Notes: a model not told the origin generated them from the sequence alone. DNA of 64,000 nucleotides from Massilia eburnea (GCF_009720745.1 NZ_WNKX01000009.1:62001-126000); one strand, 5' to 3'; numbered from the stretch's first letter, positions 1-7,664 are shown. Numbers and translations are program-made.

Positions 1-971
1 AGGCCTACGAGATGCTGACCAACCCGGAAAAACGCGAAGCGTACGACCGTTACGGTCACGCTGGCGTTGACCCGAATATGGGGGCGGGCGGCGGCGGCGG
101 CTTCGGCGGCTTTGGCGACGCCTTCGGCGACATCTTCGGCGATATTTTCGGCGGCGGCGGCCGCGGCCGTTCCTCCGGCCCGCAGGTGTATCGCGGCGCC
201 GACTTGCGCTACAACCTGGAAATCACCCTGGAGCAGGCTGCCCACGGCTTCGACACCACGATCCGCGTGCCGAGCTGGGACAAGTGCGATACCTGCCACG
301 GTTCCGGCGCCAAGCCGGGCACCCAGCCGGTCACCTGCGGCACCTGCGGCGGCCACGGCCAGGTGCGCATGCAGCAGGGCTTCTTCAGCATCCAGCAGAC
401 CTGTCCGAAATGCCACGGCACCGGCAAGATCATTCCCGAGCCATGCCCATCGTGCTCCGGCGCAGGCCGCATCAAGCGCAACAAGACGCTGGAAGTGAAG
501 ATCCCGGTCGGCATCGACAACGGCATGCGCATCCGCTCCACCGGCAACGGCGAGCCAGGCACCAACGGCGGCCCGCCGGGCGACCTGTATGTGGAGATCC
601 ACATCAAGCCGCATCCGGTGTTCCAGCGCGAAGGCGACGACCTGCACTGCGAAATGCCGATCAGCTTCGCCAAGGCGGCGCTGGGCGGCGAGATCGAAGT
701 GCCGACGCTCGATGGTAAGGTATCATTCACCATTCCGGACGGCACCCAGTCCGGCAAGACTTTCCGCCTCAAGGGCAAGGGCATCAAGGGCGTTCGTTCC
801 GGCTATCCGGGCGACCTGTTCTGCCATGTCGCCGTTGAGACCCCGGTCAAGCTGACCGACAAGCAGAAAGAACTGCTGCGCGAATTCGAGCGTTCCACCA
901 CCGAGGGTGGTGCGAAGCATAGCCCACAGACCAAGTCCTTCATGGACAAGGTCAAAGACTTCTTCGAGTGA
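1..971 (+). CDS. dnaJ: Chaperone DnaJ (Hsp40), 5' end outside window
   Basis: Co-chaperone that delivers unfolded clients to DnaK and stimulates its ATPase. The frame is open from the window edge (first full codon at base 3), so the start and most of the J domain are missing. Visible are the end of the J domain ([19 protein letters not shown]), a Gly/Phe-rich linker with [18 protein letters not shown], four CxxCxGxG zinc-finger repeats ([32 protein letters not shown]) and the two beta-sandwich client-binding domains. This full set of repeats marks a type I DnaJ rather than CbpA. The stop lies 4 bases before the carbonic anhydrase start, so the two genes may share a transcript. Identification is secure; only the N-terminus is absent. 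Confidence 0.97.
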   Translation, partial: AYEMLTNPEKREAYDRYGHAGVDPNMGAGGGGGFGGFGDAFGDIFGDIFGGGGRGRSSGPQVYRGADLRYNLEITLEQAAHGFDTTIRVPSWDKCDTCHGSGAKPGTQPVTCGTCGGHGQVRMQQGFFSIQQTCPKCHGTGKIIPEPCPSCSGAGRIKRNKTLEVKIPVGIDNGMRIRSTGNGEPGTNGGPPGDLYVEIHIKPHPVFQREGDDLHCEMPISFAKAALGGEIEVPTLDGKVSFTIPDGTQSGKTFRLKGKGIKGVRSGYPGDLFCHVAVETPVKLTDKQKELLREFERSTTEGGAKHSPQTKSFMDKVKDFFE

Positions 972-975
972 AAAT

Positions 976-1635
976 ATGAGCGACGACGTACTGAAGCACC
1001 TTCTTGAAAACAACCGTAAATGGGCCGAGGCGAAAATCGCCAAGGACCCGGAATACTTCCACGACCTGTCCAAGGTTGGCCCTGAGTACCTGTGGATCGG
1101 CTGCTCCGATTCGCGCGTACCTGCGAACGAACTGCTTGGACTGCCGCCAGGTAAAGTGTTCGTCCACCGTAACATCGCCAACGTGGTGGTGCACTCGGAC
1201 CTGAATTCCCTGTCGGTGCTGCAGTTCTCGATCGAAGTGCTGAAGGTCAAGCACGTGATCATCGTGGGCCACTACGGCTGCAAGGGCGTGCACACGGCGC
1301 TGACCGGCGGCCGCGTGGGCCTGGTCGACAACTGGCTGCGCCACGTGCAGGACGTCGCGCAAAAGCACGAGCGCTACCTCGGCGCCGCCCTGGACGACGT
1401 CAGCAAGAAGAGCGAGCGCCTGTGCGAACTGAACGTAGTGGAGCAGGTGATGAACGTCTGCCAGACCACCATCGTGCAGGACGCATGGGACCGCGGCCAG
1501 GAACTCACCGTGCACGGTTTCGTGTACGGCCTGAAGGACGGCCTGCTGCACGACCTGGGCATGAACATCAGCTCCCCGGCTGATTTGCAGCCCTGTCTCG
1601 ACGCCCGACTGGCGGAATACGCCAAGGCCCAGTAA
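976..1635 (+). CDS. can: Beta-class carbonic anhydrase
   Basis: Cytoplasmic zinc enzyme that interconverts CO2 and bicarbonate, supplying bicarbonate to carboxylases. The 219-residue protein carries the beta-class signatures: CSDSR with C43, D45 and R47, and GHYGC with H99 and C102, which together give the Cys-His-Cys zinc site and the Asp-Arg dyad. The ATG at 976 gives the usual Can N-terminus (MSDDVLKHLLENNRKWAE). An upstream GTG in the same frame would overlap dnaJ and adds nothing conserved. The gene follows dnaJ with a 4-base gap and ends at a strong intrinsic terminator. Confidence 0.96.
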   Translation: MSDDVLKHLLENNRKWAEAKIAKDPEYFHDLSKVGPEYLWIGCSDSRVPANELLGLPPGKVFVHRNIANVVVHSDLNSLSVLQFSIEVLKVKHVIIVGHYGCKGVHTALTGGRVGLVDNWLRHVQDVAQKHERYLGAALDDVSKKSERLCELNVVEQVMNVCQTTIVQDAWDRGQELTVHGFVYGLKDGLLHDLGMNISSPADLQPCLDARLAEYAKAQ

Positions 1636-1641
1636 GCCAGG

Positions 1642-1666
1642 AAGCCCGCAACCGCGGGCTTTTTTA
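1642..1666 (+). terminator. Intrinsic terminator after can
   Basis: Eight-base-pair stem AAGCCCGC / GCGGGCTT with a four-base loop (AACC), followed by a run of T. It lies 6 bases after the can stop and would end the dnaJ-can transcript. Confidence 0.88.
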
Positions 1667-1698
1667 TTGCTGCCAAAAAAGCATGTACACTTCCGTGC

Positions 1699-2478
1699 AT
1701 GCTCAAATCGATTTCCAACTTTTTCGCTTCGCTCGGCAATCCGCACGCCAGGGCAGCAGGAAAATTCCGGCCTTGCCAGCAACTCGTCGTCAAGGCGGGC
1801 GATGTGCTCGTCCAGCCGCAGCCTGACGGCCAGGCCTGGACCACACTCAAAGTCATTGCCGTGGACGGTGCAACCGCGCATTGCCTGACTTACGAACCGG
1901 TACAGCGCAAGCCGACGCTGGAATCGCTGGCGCAAGCAGTTGTCCGCATGGCGCATACGCCACGCGCAGCAGCTTCGCTGGCTGATGGGTGGGAACTGGC
2001 CGGCAACCTGCCGGCATCTGCGCGTGAGCTGCAAGGCTTGAAGTACATGGATTTCGAACTGTATGTGCGCCTGACCGGGCAGGACGTCGACGCGATCATG
2101 CGCAAGGCCGACGAGCATTTTGCGCGCGCCGGCGTGCATGCGGCGGAAGGCCGAAGCATCGAAGCGATCAACGAATACAGCAAGGCGATCGAACTCTATC
2201 CCGCCTACACGGATGCGCTGGACAAGCGCGCCTTCGCCTTCATGGAGTTGGGCCTGCACGAGAAAGCGCTGCGCGACCTTGAGGAATCGCTCTACATCAA
2301 TCCCGAAGGCATGTCCGCCTTTTTCTGCAAAGGCGAATGCCTGATGAAGCTCGGCCACCTCGACGAAGCCGAAGCGATCTTCATCGAGGGCCAGGAACGC
2401 TTCCCCGACCACGCCACCCAGTTCAACGAATTCCTCAAACGCACCCGCGCCTTCGCGCTGACCGGCCGCCCCGCCTGA
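1699..2478 (+). CDS. Tetratricopeptide-repeat protein of unknown role
   Basis: A 259-residue protein without a signal peptide. The first ~125 residues form an unrecognised domain (VVKAGDVLVQPQPDGQ... suggests a small beta fold). The second half, about residues 130-250, holds three consecutive TPR-like helical pairs: EHFARAGVHAAEGRSIEAIN, AYTDALDKRAFAFMELGLHE and AFFCKGECLMKLGHLDEAEA. TPRs are protein-protein interaction scaffolds, so a cytoplasmic adaptor role is likely, but no partner is indicated by the neighbours. It stands alone after the can terminator. The ATG at 1699 is the first plausible start after that terminator. Confidence 0.8.
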   Translation: MLKSISNFFASLGNPHARAAGKFRPCQQLVVKAGDVLVQPQPDGQAWTTLKVIAVDGATAHCLTYEPVQRKPTLESLAQAVVRMAHTPRAAASLADGWELAGNLPASARELQGLKYMDFELYVRLTGQDVDAIMRKADEHFARAGVHAAEGRSIEAINEYSKAIELYPAYTDALDKRAFAFMELGLHEKALRDLEESLYINPEGMSAFFCKGECLMKLGHLDEAEAIFIEGQERFPDHATQFNEFLKRTRAFALTGRPA

Positions 2479-2515
2479 TGGGTTAAGATAATTCGAATTC
2501 GCAACAATTCGGGGA

Positions 2516-2830
2516 ATGAACATGACTTCAACACGTTTGCAACACAAAGCACTTGGGACCGTCCTGGGGATCGCCATGTCCCTGTTTGCAATGTCGGCGA
2601 TTGCTGCCGACGAACCGGCTGATAAAGGCTCCGGCGGCGTGCACCCGGTCGCTGCCACCAAGAAGGCGGCCAAGGCAGTCGGACATACGACCAAGAAAAC
2701 GACGAAAGCAATCGGCCACGGTTTCCGCGACGGGACCCGAGCGATCGGGCACGGGACGCGGAATGTGACCCGCGATATCGGCCACGCCTTCCGCGACGGT
2801 GCGCATGAGTTAACGGGCAAGAAAGATTAG
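2516..2830 (+). CDS. Small secreted protein with four 11-residue repeats
   Basis: A 104-residue protein preceded by GGGG a few bases before the ATG at 2516 (a second ATG at 2522 is possible). The N-terminus is a signal peptide with cleavage expected after ...LFAMSAIAA. The mature part is very basic and is built almost entirely of four 11-residue units: AVGHTTKKTTK, AIGHGFRDGTR, AIGHGTRNVTR, DIGHAFRDGAH. Each has hydrophobic-Gly-His at the same position. An 11-residue period is typical of amphipathic helices lying on membranes or lipids, but function is unknown. I do not recognise a named family. Confidence 0.75.
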   Translation: MNMTSTRLQHKALGTVLGIAMSLFAMSAIAADEPADKGSGGVHPVAATKKAAKAVGHTTKKTTKAIGHGFRDGTRAIGHGTRNVTRDIGHAFRDGAHELTGKKD

Positions 2831-2880
2831 CCTTCAATACATCGTGCGCCGCATGGTCCAGCGCTTCGTACAATGGGCTG

Positions 2881-3474
2881 ATGAAAGAGAAGCCCGACGC
2901 GCAACAGCCATCCACGCTGGATGAGTGCCGCCGCTGCGACCTGTGGCGCAACGCCACGCAGCCGGTGGGCGGGCAGGGCGCGCGCCGTGCGAAGCTGATG
3001 CTGGTCGGCGAGCAGCCTGGCGACCAGGAAGATCTGGCCGGCAAACCCTTTGTCGGCCCGGCCGGCGACCTGCTCGACGCTGCGCTGGAGGCGGCTGGCA
3101 TCGACCGCCGCCAGGTCTACATCACTAACGCGGTCAAGCACTTCAAGTGGGAGCCGCGCGGCAAGCGGCGTATGCACAAGACGCCAGCGCAGAAGGAAGT
3201 CGCGGCCTGCCACTACTGGCTCGAAGCCGAACTGGAAAGTGTAGGGCCGGATGTCATCGTGGCCCTTGGCGCGACCGCCCTGAAGTCCGTCCTGCAAAGC
3301 GGCAGCGTTACCCTGAAAGACTATATGGGACAGCCCGTCGAACGCGGCGGGCGCTGGATTGTCGCCACCTACCATCCCGCCTACGCACTGCGCGTTCCCA
3401 GCAGTGAAGCGCGCGCCGAGGCGCGGCAAGCCATCATCGACGCCCTTCTTGAGGCAAAGCGCCTCCTTAGCTAA
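2881..3474 (+). CDS. udgX: UdgX-type uracil-DNA glycosylase (covalent uracil-DNA binder)
   Basis: A 197-residue uracil-DNA glycosylase-superfamily protein that resembles UdgX rather than ordinary family 4 enzymes. Motif A is GEQPGDQEDLAGKPFVGPAG (residues 43-62). It has the diagnostic UdgX insertion GKRRMHKTP, with H99 at the position of the histidine that attacks the abasic sugar and forms a covalent adduct in the mycobacterial enzyme. The last motif is ATYHPAYALR. Cysteines C16 and C19 (CRRC) and C110 fit iron-sulfur cluster ligands; AVKHFKW has His where family 4 usually has Cys. The loop reads KRRMH instead of the better-known KRRIH. The gene is monocistronic; its 3' end overlaps the convergent AEC gene by 8 bases. 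Confidence 0.88.
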   Translation: MKEKPDAQQPSTLDECRRCDLWRNATQPVGGQGARRAKLMLVGEQPGDQEDLAGKPFVGPAGDLLDAALEAAGIDRRQVYITNAVKHFKWEPRGKRRMHKTPAQKEVAACHYWLEAELESVGPDVIVALGATALKSVLQSGSVTLKDYMGQPVERGGRWIVATYHPAYALRVPSSEARAEARQAIIDALLEAKRLLS

Positions 3475-4369
3475 GAAGACGGCTCAAGGGGATGGTCGCC
3501 GCAGCCAGCAGCGTCTGGAGCGTAATCATTGTCGCCATCAACCGTGCATCCCCGCCCAGCTGGCGCGCCATGATGTAGGCATTGGGCGCAGTCGGCAGCG
3601 CGCAATAGAAGCAAGCCGCCAGCGCGACGGGTTCCGAGACCCCGAAAGCCACACAGACGCGCGATGCCACCACGGGAAGCACGAGCAGCTTGAGGAAGGA
3701 GGCCAGGGCAAGCGCGGCGGGCCGCAAGCCGTCCAGCGAAAATACCAGCCCGCTGCCGACACACACCAGCCCGAGCGCGAGCGCCGACTTGGCCAGGATG
3801 TCCAGGGTATTCAGCACGGGAGCCGGCAGCGACAGGCCAAGCAGGCTGGCAGCGATGCCCGCCAGCGTGGACAGGATAATGGGGTTGGCGGCCAGTGTTT
3901 TCGCCACCGTGGCCAGGTCAGCCTTTCTACCGCTCCACCAGGAAAGCGCCAGGACCGAGAGCAGGTTCACCACCGGCAGGCATAAGGCCAATGCCAACAT
4001 GACCAGGGCCGCCGTTTGCTGCGGGAAGAAGAGCGCAGAGACGGCAATGCCAAAGTAACTGTTCGGGCGCATCGCACCTTGCACGACGGATGACCGGCTG
4101 GCATCGGGCAGTTCGCGCCAGAACAATAGCGCCAGCAACGCAAGGCCGACGACGATGAGTGTCGGCAGTAATGTAGCCAGCGCCAGTTCGCCTACCAAGC
4201 GGCCATGGAAATCCAGCTTCGCAATGCCAGTGAACAGCAACGCCGGAAAGGCGATGTAATACGAGAATTTTTCCAGCGAAGGGAAAAAGTCGTCCGGCAT
4301 CCAGTGGGCACGGCGGATCGCCACGCCCAGCAGGATGAGCAGGATCACCGGGACAATCGAGGCCAGCAC
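3467..4369 (-). CDS. AEC-family (auxin efflux carrier) permease
   Basis: A 300-residue inner-membrane protein with about ten hydrophobic segments in two halves separated near residue 150, as in the AEC/bile-acid-sodium-symporter-like fold. Conserved features include the N-terminal VPVILLILLGVAIRR and the C-terminal FYCALPTAPNAYIMARQLGG helix-break motif. Bacterial members export or import small carboxylates such as malate or malonate; the substrate cannot be read from the sequence. The gene starts one base from the end of the YjdF-like gene upstream (4371), so the two are probably co-transcribed, and it ends inside the convergent udgX stop region. Confidence 0.85.
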   Translation of the reverse strand: MLASIVPVILLILLGVAIRRAHWMPDDFFPSLEKFSYYIAFPALLFTGIAKLDFHGRLVGELALATLLPTLIVVGLALLALLFWRELPDASRSSVVQGAMRPNSYFGIAVSALFFPQQTAALVMLALALCLPVVNLLSVLALSWWSGRKADLATVAKTLAANPIILSTLAGIAASLLGLSLPAPVLNTLDILAKSALALGLVCVGSGLVFSLDGLRPAALALASFLKLLVLPVVASRVCVAFGVSEPVALAACFYCALPTAPNAYIMARQLGGDARLMATMITLQTLLAAATIPLSRLLS

Positions 4370-4370
4370 G

Positions 4371-4982
4371 CTAGCGCCTGGCCAACTGGCGATCGTGCAA
4401 GCGCGTCAGCGTCAGCAGCGCCGCCATGCCGCCCAGCAGCGCCATGAACATGTCGGACTGGGTATCCCACGGATCGCCCTGGGTACCGAGGAATTCGTCG
4501 GCGCCCTGGCCCATCGCCAGCGCCGCGCCCCATTCAATCAGCTCATAGCTCGCGCTGATCGCCATCACAATGCAGATCACGATAAAGGCCAGCATCTTGC
4601 CCCGCTTGAGGTAAGCCCCGCGCAGCAGGATTTCGCGCGCCACCATGGCCGGCACGAATCCTTGTGCGAAATGGCCAATCTTGTCGTAAGGATTACGCGA
4701 CAGCCCGAACCAGTGCTGCAAATCGAAGCCGAGCGGCACGCGGGCATAGGTGTAGGCGCCGCCCACCATCAGGATCACGCAATGCACGGCGATCAGCGCG
4801 TACAGCAAGTCGGTCATGCGGTAGCTGCGGTAAGTTGCGGCCATCAGCGGCAGGGCCACCAGGGCCGGCGCCACTTCCATCCACCAGGTGGCGCGGTCAT
4901 AGGGAGCAAAGCCGGACCAGGCCAGCACAATCAGGACAAAGGCGGCCAGCGCCAGGTGCAGAGGAGCAATCGTTCGGTTCAT
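4371..4982 (-). CDS. YjdF-like DUF2238 inner-membrane protein
   Basis: A 203-residue polytopic membrane protein of the DUF2238/YjdF type. Seen: about six hydrophobic segments, the motif NPYDKIGHFAQGFVPAMVARE, and C-terminal YELIEWGAAL with QGDPWDTQSDMFMALLGG, both typical of this family. Function is unknown. I start at the ATG at 4982 (MNRTIAPLHLALAAF); a longer frame to 5051 would overlap the divergent nasT gene and begins with a non-membrane extension. It leads the two-gene minus-strand unit with the AEC permease. Confidence 0.82.
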   Translation of the reverse strand: MNRTIAPLHLALAAFVLIVLAWSGFAPYDRATWWMEVAPALVALPLMAATYRSYRMTDLLYALIAVHCVILMVGGAYTYARVPLGFDLQHWFGLSRNPYDKIGHFAQGFVPAMVAREILLRGAYLKRGKMLAFIVICIVMAISASYELIEWGAALAMGQGADEFLGTQGDPWDTQSDMFMALLGGMAALLTLTRLHDRQLARR

Positions 4983-5031
4983 GACCGAATAGTAACGCGA
5001 AAGCTGGCGCGGTTCTTGCAACTGGGTGGGT

Positions 5032-5625
5032 ATGAGCCGTAATTTACGCATCGTTTTGATTCATCCGCCGCACGAAAGTGAGGCACGCGCACAGGCCTTG
5101 CACGCCGGTTTGGCGGAAGCAGGCTATGAGCTGGTCGCCTCGCTGGCGGCCGATTTCCACCTGCCCGAACACATCGCGCGCCTGCAGCCGGACATGATCA
5201 TCGTCGATGCCGAATCGGATGCGCGCGACGTGCTCGAACACATCGTGATCGCCACCCGAGACGAGCGCCGCCCCATCGTCATGTTCACCGAAGACGATAA
5301 GGCTGATTCCATGGAAGCGGCAATGGCGGCGGGGGTTTCCGCCTATGTGGTGGCGGGTTTGCAGCCCGAGCGCATCAAGCCTGTGCTGGACGTGGCGCTG
5401 GTGCGCTTCAAGCGCGAAAAGAAGCTGCTGGACGAGCTGGAAGGCACCCGCCTGAAGCTGGCCGAGCGCAAGCTGATCGACCGCGCCAAGGGCATTTTCA
5501 TGGCGCGCCAGGGCCTGACGGAAGACCAGGCTTTCCAGAAGCTGCGCACCATGGCCATGAACAAGAACCTGAAGCTGGCCGAATTGGCGCAGCGCATCCT
5601 GGACGCGGAGGATTTGCTCGGCTGA
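5032..5625 (+). CDS. nasT: NasT nitrate-responsive antiterminator (REC-ANTAR)
   Basis: RNA-binding antitermination regulator of nitrate assimilation. The 197-residue protein has an N-terminal receiver-like domain (about 1-120) and a C-terminal ANTAR domain of three short helices (about 130-190: LIDRAKGIFMARQGLTEDQA ... LRTMAMNKNLKLAELAQRIL). The receiver is atypical, as in AmiR/NasT proteins, with regulation by partner sequestration rather than by a kinase. The ATG at 5032 is preceded by GGGTGGG; an in-frame GTG six bases upstream is less likely. NasS follows directly, and a matching ANTAR RNA target lies before the nitrate transporter, which makes the assignment strong. Confidence 0.93.
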   Translation: MSRNLRIVLIHPPHESEARAQALHAGLAEAGYELVASLAADFHLPEHIARLQPDMIIVDAESDARDVLEHIVIATRDERRPIVMFTEDDKADSMEAAMAAGVSAYVVAGLQPERIKPVLDVALVRFKREKKLLDELEGTRLKLAERKLIDRAKGIFMARQGLTEDQAFQKLRTMAMNKNLKLAELAQRILDAEDLLG

Positions 5626-5642
5626 TGCACCGTTGTGGTGCG
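5626..5642. promoter_or_regulatory. NtrC-like palindrome between nasT and nasS
   Basis: TGCACCGTTGTGGTGCG matches the enterobacterial NtrC operator pattern TGCACCA-N3-TGGTGCA at 12 of 14 defined positions. It begins at the last base-pair of the nasT stop region. No sigma54 promoter was seen between it and nasS, so its target is unclear; it could also form a weak RNA hairpin in the nasT-nasS transcript. Confidence 0.4.
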
Positions 5643-5661
5643 CCGCCGGCAGGAGTGAAGT

Positions 5662-6786
5662 ATGCAGATTGAAAAAGACATCGTCAGGATTGGCTTCAAC
5701 CCGCTGACCGATTGCGCGTCGCTGGTGATGGCGTCCGTACTGGGGCTGGACCGCAAGCACGGCATCCGCATCGTCTTGAGCAAGGAGACTTCCTGGGCCG
5801 GTGTGCGCGACAAGCTGCTGACCGGCGAACTGGATGCCGCCCATGCGTTGTACGGCCTTGTCTATGCAACCCATCTCGGCATCGGATCGGCGCGGCGCGA
5901 CCTGGCAATCTTGATGAATTTGAATCGCAATGGCCAGGCCATCACCCTCTCGCGCCGCCTGGTGGACGAGGGCGTGCGCGACGGCGCTGCCGTGGCGGCC
6001 CTGTCGCACGCGCGCGAGCTACGCTGGGCCCAGACTTTCCCGACCGGCACGCACGCCATGTGGCTGTACTACTGGTTGGCTGCCCACGGCGTGCATCCCT
6101 TGCGCGAAGCGCGCGTGCTGACCGTGCCGCCATCGCAGATGGCCAGCAACCTGGCTGCCGGGCATATGGACGGCTTCTGTGCCGGTGAGCCGTGGAACCA
6201 CCGCGCTGTGATGGACGGCGTTGGCGTGACCATCGCCACCAGCCAGCAAATCTGGCCCGACCATCCGGAAAAGGTGCTGGCGACGACCGCCGACTTCGTG
6301 CGCCGCAACCCCAACACCGCGCGCGCCATGGTGGCCGCCGTGCTGGAAGCGAGCCGCTGGATCGACGCCAGCGCTGCCAACCGCATGGCCATGGCGGAAA
6401 TCATCTCCGCCGTCCAATACGTCAACACGGGCAAGGACGTGATCTGGCAGCGCATCCTCGGCCACTACGAAGACGGCATGGGCCGCAGCTGGGAGGACGC
6501 GCACAGCATGCGTTTCCACCACGAAGGCGCGGCCAACTTCCCCTACCTGTCGGACGGCATGTGGTTCATGACCCAGCAAAAGCGCTGGGGCTTGCTGAAG
6601 GCCTCGCCGGACTACCTTGGCGTGGCGCTCAAGGTTCACCAGACCGCACTCTATAAAGAGGCGGCGGAAATAACGGAGACTCCAATCCCCGCCAGCACCT
6701 TGCGCAGTTCAGTGCTGATGGACGGAACCACCTGGGATGGCAAGGACCCCGAGCGTTATGCAGGGTCCTTCGACATCCACATGTAG
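5662..6786 (+). CDS. nasS: NasS cytoplasmic nitrate sensor (NrtA/CmpA family)
   Basis: Nitrate-binding protein that holds NasT inactive when nitrate is absent. The 374-residue protein has the NrtA/CmpA substrate-binding fold (IRIGFNPLTDCASLVMA-like start, VPPSQMASNLAAGHMDGFCAGEPWNH, FVRRNPNTARAMVAAVLEAS). It starts MQIEKDIVRIGF with no signal peptide or lipobox, which separates cytoplasmic NasS from the periplasmic transporter component NrtA; no nrtBC permease or ATPase genes are nearby. GGCAGGAG lies before the ATG at 5662. Located 36 bases after nasT, it is almost certainly co-expressed with it. Confidence 0.92.
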   Translation: MQIEKDIVRIGFNPLTDCASLVMASVLGLDRKHGIRIVLSKETSWAGVRDKLLTGELDAAHALYGLVYATHLGIGSARRDLAILMNLNRNGQAITLSRRLVDEGVRDGAAVAALSHARELRWAQTFPTGTHAMWLYYWLAAHGVHPLREARVLTVPPSQMASNLAAGHMDGFCAGEPWNHRAVMDGVGVTIATSQQIWPDHPEKVLATTADFVRRNPNTARAMVAAVLEASRWIDASAANRMAMAEIISAVQYVNTGKDVIWQRILGHYEDGMGRSWEDAHSMRFHHEGAANFPYLSDGMWFMTQQKRWGLLKASPDYLGVALKVHQTALYKEAAEITETPIPASTLRSSVLMDGTTWDGKDPERYAGSFDIHM

Positions 6787-6799
6787 CGAAGGAGAATCC

Positions 6800-7429
6800 A
6801 TGCAGGAGCCGGCCAAGCCCTTGTCGGGCGAAGTATTTGGAGCATTGATCAACCTGTCCGGCCGACGCCGGTTTACCTCGCAAAGGCTGGTGCTGTACGC
6901 GGTGCTGGCAGCCCAGGGCCAGGAAGGCGCCGCAGAAACGGCGCGCGATGCGCTCAAGCTGTTCCGCGAAGCCCACCACACGCTGGTCAATGGCAGCGAT
7001 GCGCTGCCCGGCATCTTCTGCCCCGAACTGCAGGACGCCTACCATGGCCGCTCCGACGGCGCGCGCCAGATTGCCGCCTTCATCGACCTGGCGCAGCGCG
7101 CGCTGGACAGCGGCAAGCCCGGTGCAGCGCTGGACCAGCTGGTTGCCACGGCCACGCCTGTGCTGGCGGTGCTGAACCAGATCACCGCCATCTATGAAGA
7201 GCAGTCCAAAAAGCACGCCATCCTGATGAAGAAGCAATTGCGCGGGGTGATCACGGAAATCGAGACCATTGCCCGCCAGGCCAAGATGGTCACCTTCAAT
7301 GCCCGGGTGGTGGCGGCGCGCGCCGGCCACGCCGGACGTGAATTCGCGGTGGTGGCCGGCGTTCTGTCGACTATCACGACGGAAATAGACGACATGGTCA
7401 AGGCCGCGCTGCAGGCAGCCAACGCCTGA
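6800..7429 (+). CDS. Soluble PilJ/NarX-like nitrate receptor with mini chemoreceptor hairpin
   Basis: A 209-residue protein with no signal peptide or membrane segment. Near the N-terminus, FGALINLSGRRRFTSQRLVL resembles the P-box region of NarX/PilJ-type sensor domains (INxxGRxRMxSQRxA), which in NarX binds nitrate. The C-terminal third, IETIARQAKMVTFNARVVAARAGHAGREFAVVAGVLSTI (split at about residue 155-195), is a shortened version of the conserved methyl-accepting chemoreceptor hairpin tip. A cysteine lies in GIFCPELQDAYHG. GAAGGAGAA precedes the ATG at 6800; an earlier in-frame start would overlap nasS. It follows nasS by 13 bases, so it is probably part of the nasT-nasS unit and an accessory nitrate-signalling protein. 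Function is inferred only. Confidence 0.72.
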   Translation: MQEPAKPLSGEVFGALINLSGRRRFTSQRLVLYAVLAAQGQEGAAETARDALKLFREAHHTLVNGSDALPGIFCPELQDAYHGRSDGARQIAAFIDLAQRALDSGKPGAALDQLVATATPVLAVLNQITAIYEEQSKKHAILMKKQLRGVITEIETIARQAKMVTFNARVVAARAGHAGREFAVVAGVLSTITTEIDDMVKAALQAANA

Positions 7430-7445
7430 GCGCTGCACCAGCGCG

Positions 7446-7482
7446 TGCGCTATTGCGGTGCACCATTCTTGGGCGCGGTGCA
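7446..7482. promoter_or_regulatory. NtrC-like upstream activator site plus half-site
   Basis: TGCGCTATTGCGGTGCA (7446-7462) fits the 17-base NtrC operator pattern with a strong right half (GCGGTGCA). A second GCGGTGCACC copy follows exactly 20 bases later (right half-site ending at 7482). Both lie about 90-125 bases upstream of the expected start of the sigma54 promoter at 7547, the usual position for enhancer-binding proteins. Confidence 0.6.
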
Positions 7483-7546
7483 CCGGCAGATGGCGAAAAT
7501 CCCCCTCCGCAGGCGCGGGCGCGCCGTTTTTCCCCCACAAAAGGGC

Positions 7547-7562
7547 TGGCACAGCTCTTGCA
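7547..7562 (+). promoter_or_regulatory. Sigma54 promoter of the nitrate assimilation operon
   Basis: TGGCACAGCTCTTGCA matches the -24/-12 consensus TGGCAC-N5-TTGCA exactly. Transcription would begin near 7573, immediately before the leader hairpins, giving a leader of about 110 bases ahead of the nitrate transporter. Confidence 0.87.
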
Positions 7563-7577
7563 AAGCATAGGTAAAGG

Positions 7578-7620
7578 GTCGGTCTAACGGAGGATCGGCA
7601 AAACCGGACAACGGCGTCCG
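7578..7620 (+). promoter_or_regulatory. ANTAR RNA motif: two hexaloop hairpins, NasT target
   Basis: Hairpin P1 (7578-7599) has eight base pairs including G-U pairs closing the loop AACGGA. Hairpin P2 (7605-7620) has five pairs (CGGAC/GTCCG) closing the loop AACGGC. Both six-base loops have A at position 1 and G at position 4, the identity rule for ANTAR-bound RNA. The 3' arm of P2 overlaps the 5' arm of the downstream terminator, so P2 and the terminator cannot form together. Bound NasT would stabilise P2 and allow transcription into the operon. Confidence 0.85.
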
Positions 7621-7664
7621 CGCAGCGCAACCTTCGATAGGTGCGGCTGTGCGGACGCCTTTTT
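7613..7664 (+). terminator. Regulated leader terminator before the nitrate transporter
   Basis: Nine-base-pair stem GGCGTCCGC (7613-7621) / GCGGACGCC (7651-7659) enclosing a smaller hairpin and followed by TTTTT. It lies inside the leader, 19 bases before the transporter start, and shares bases with antiterminator hairpin P2. It is therefore an attenuator rather than an operon end. Confidence 0.87.

Noticed and set aside
5005..5020. TGGCGCGGTTCTTGCA, a sigma54-like -24/-12 match before nasT.
   Set aside because: The predicted start would be at about 5031, one base before the nasT ATG, leaving no room for the ribosome binding site. No enhancer site lies upstream in the usual range. Probably chance, though not excluded.
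5662..6786. NrtA periplasmic nitrate-binding transporter subunit.
   Set aside because: There is no signal peptide or lipobox and no nrtB/nrtC genes nearby, while nasT is directly upstream. NasS is the better reading.
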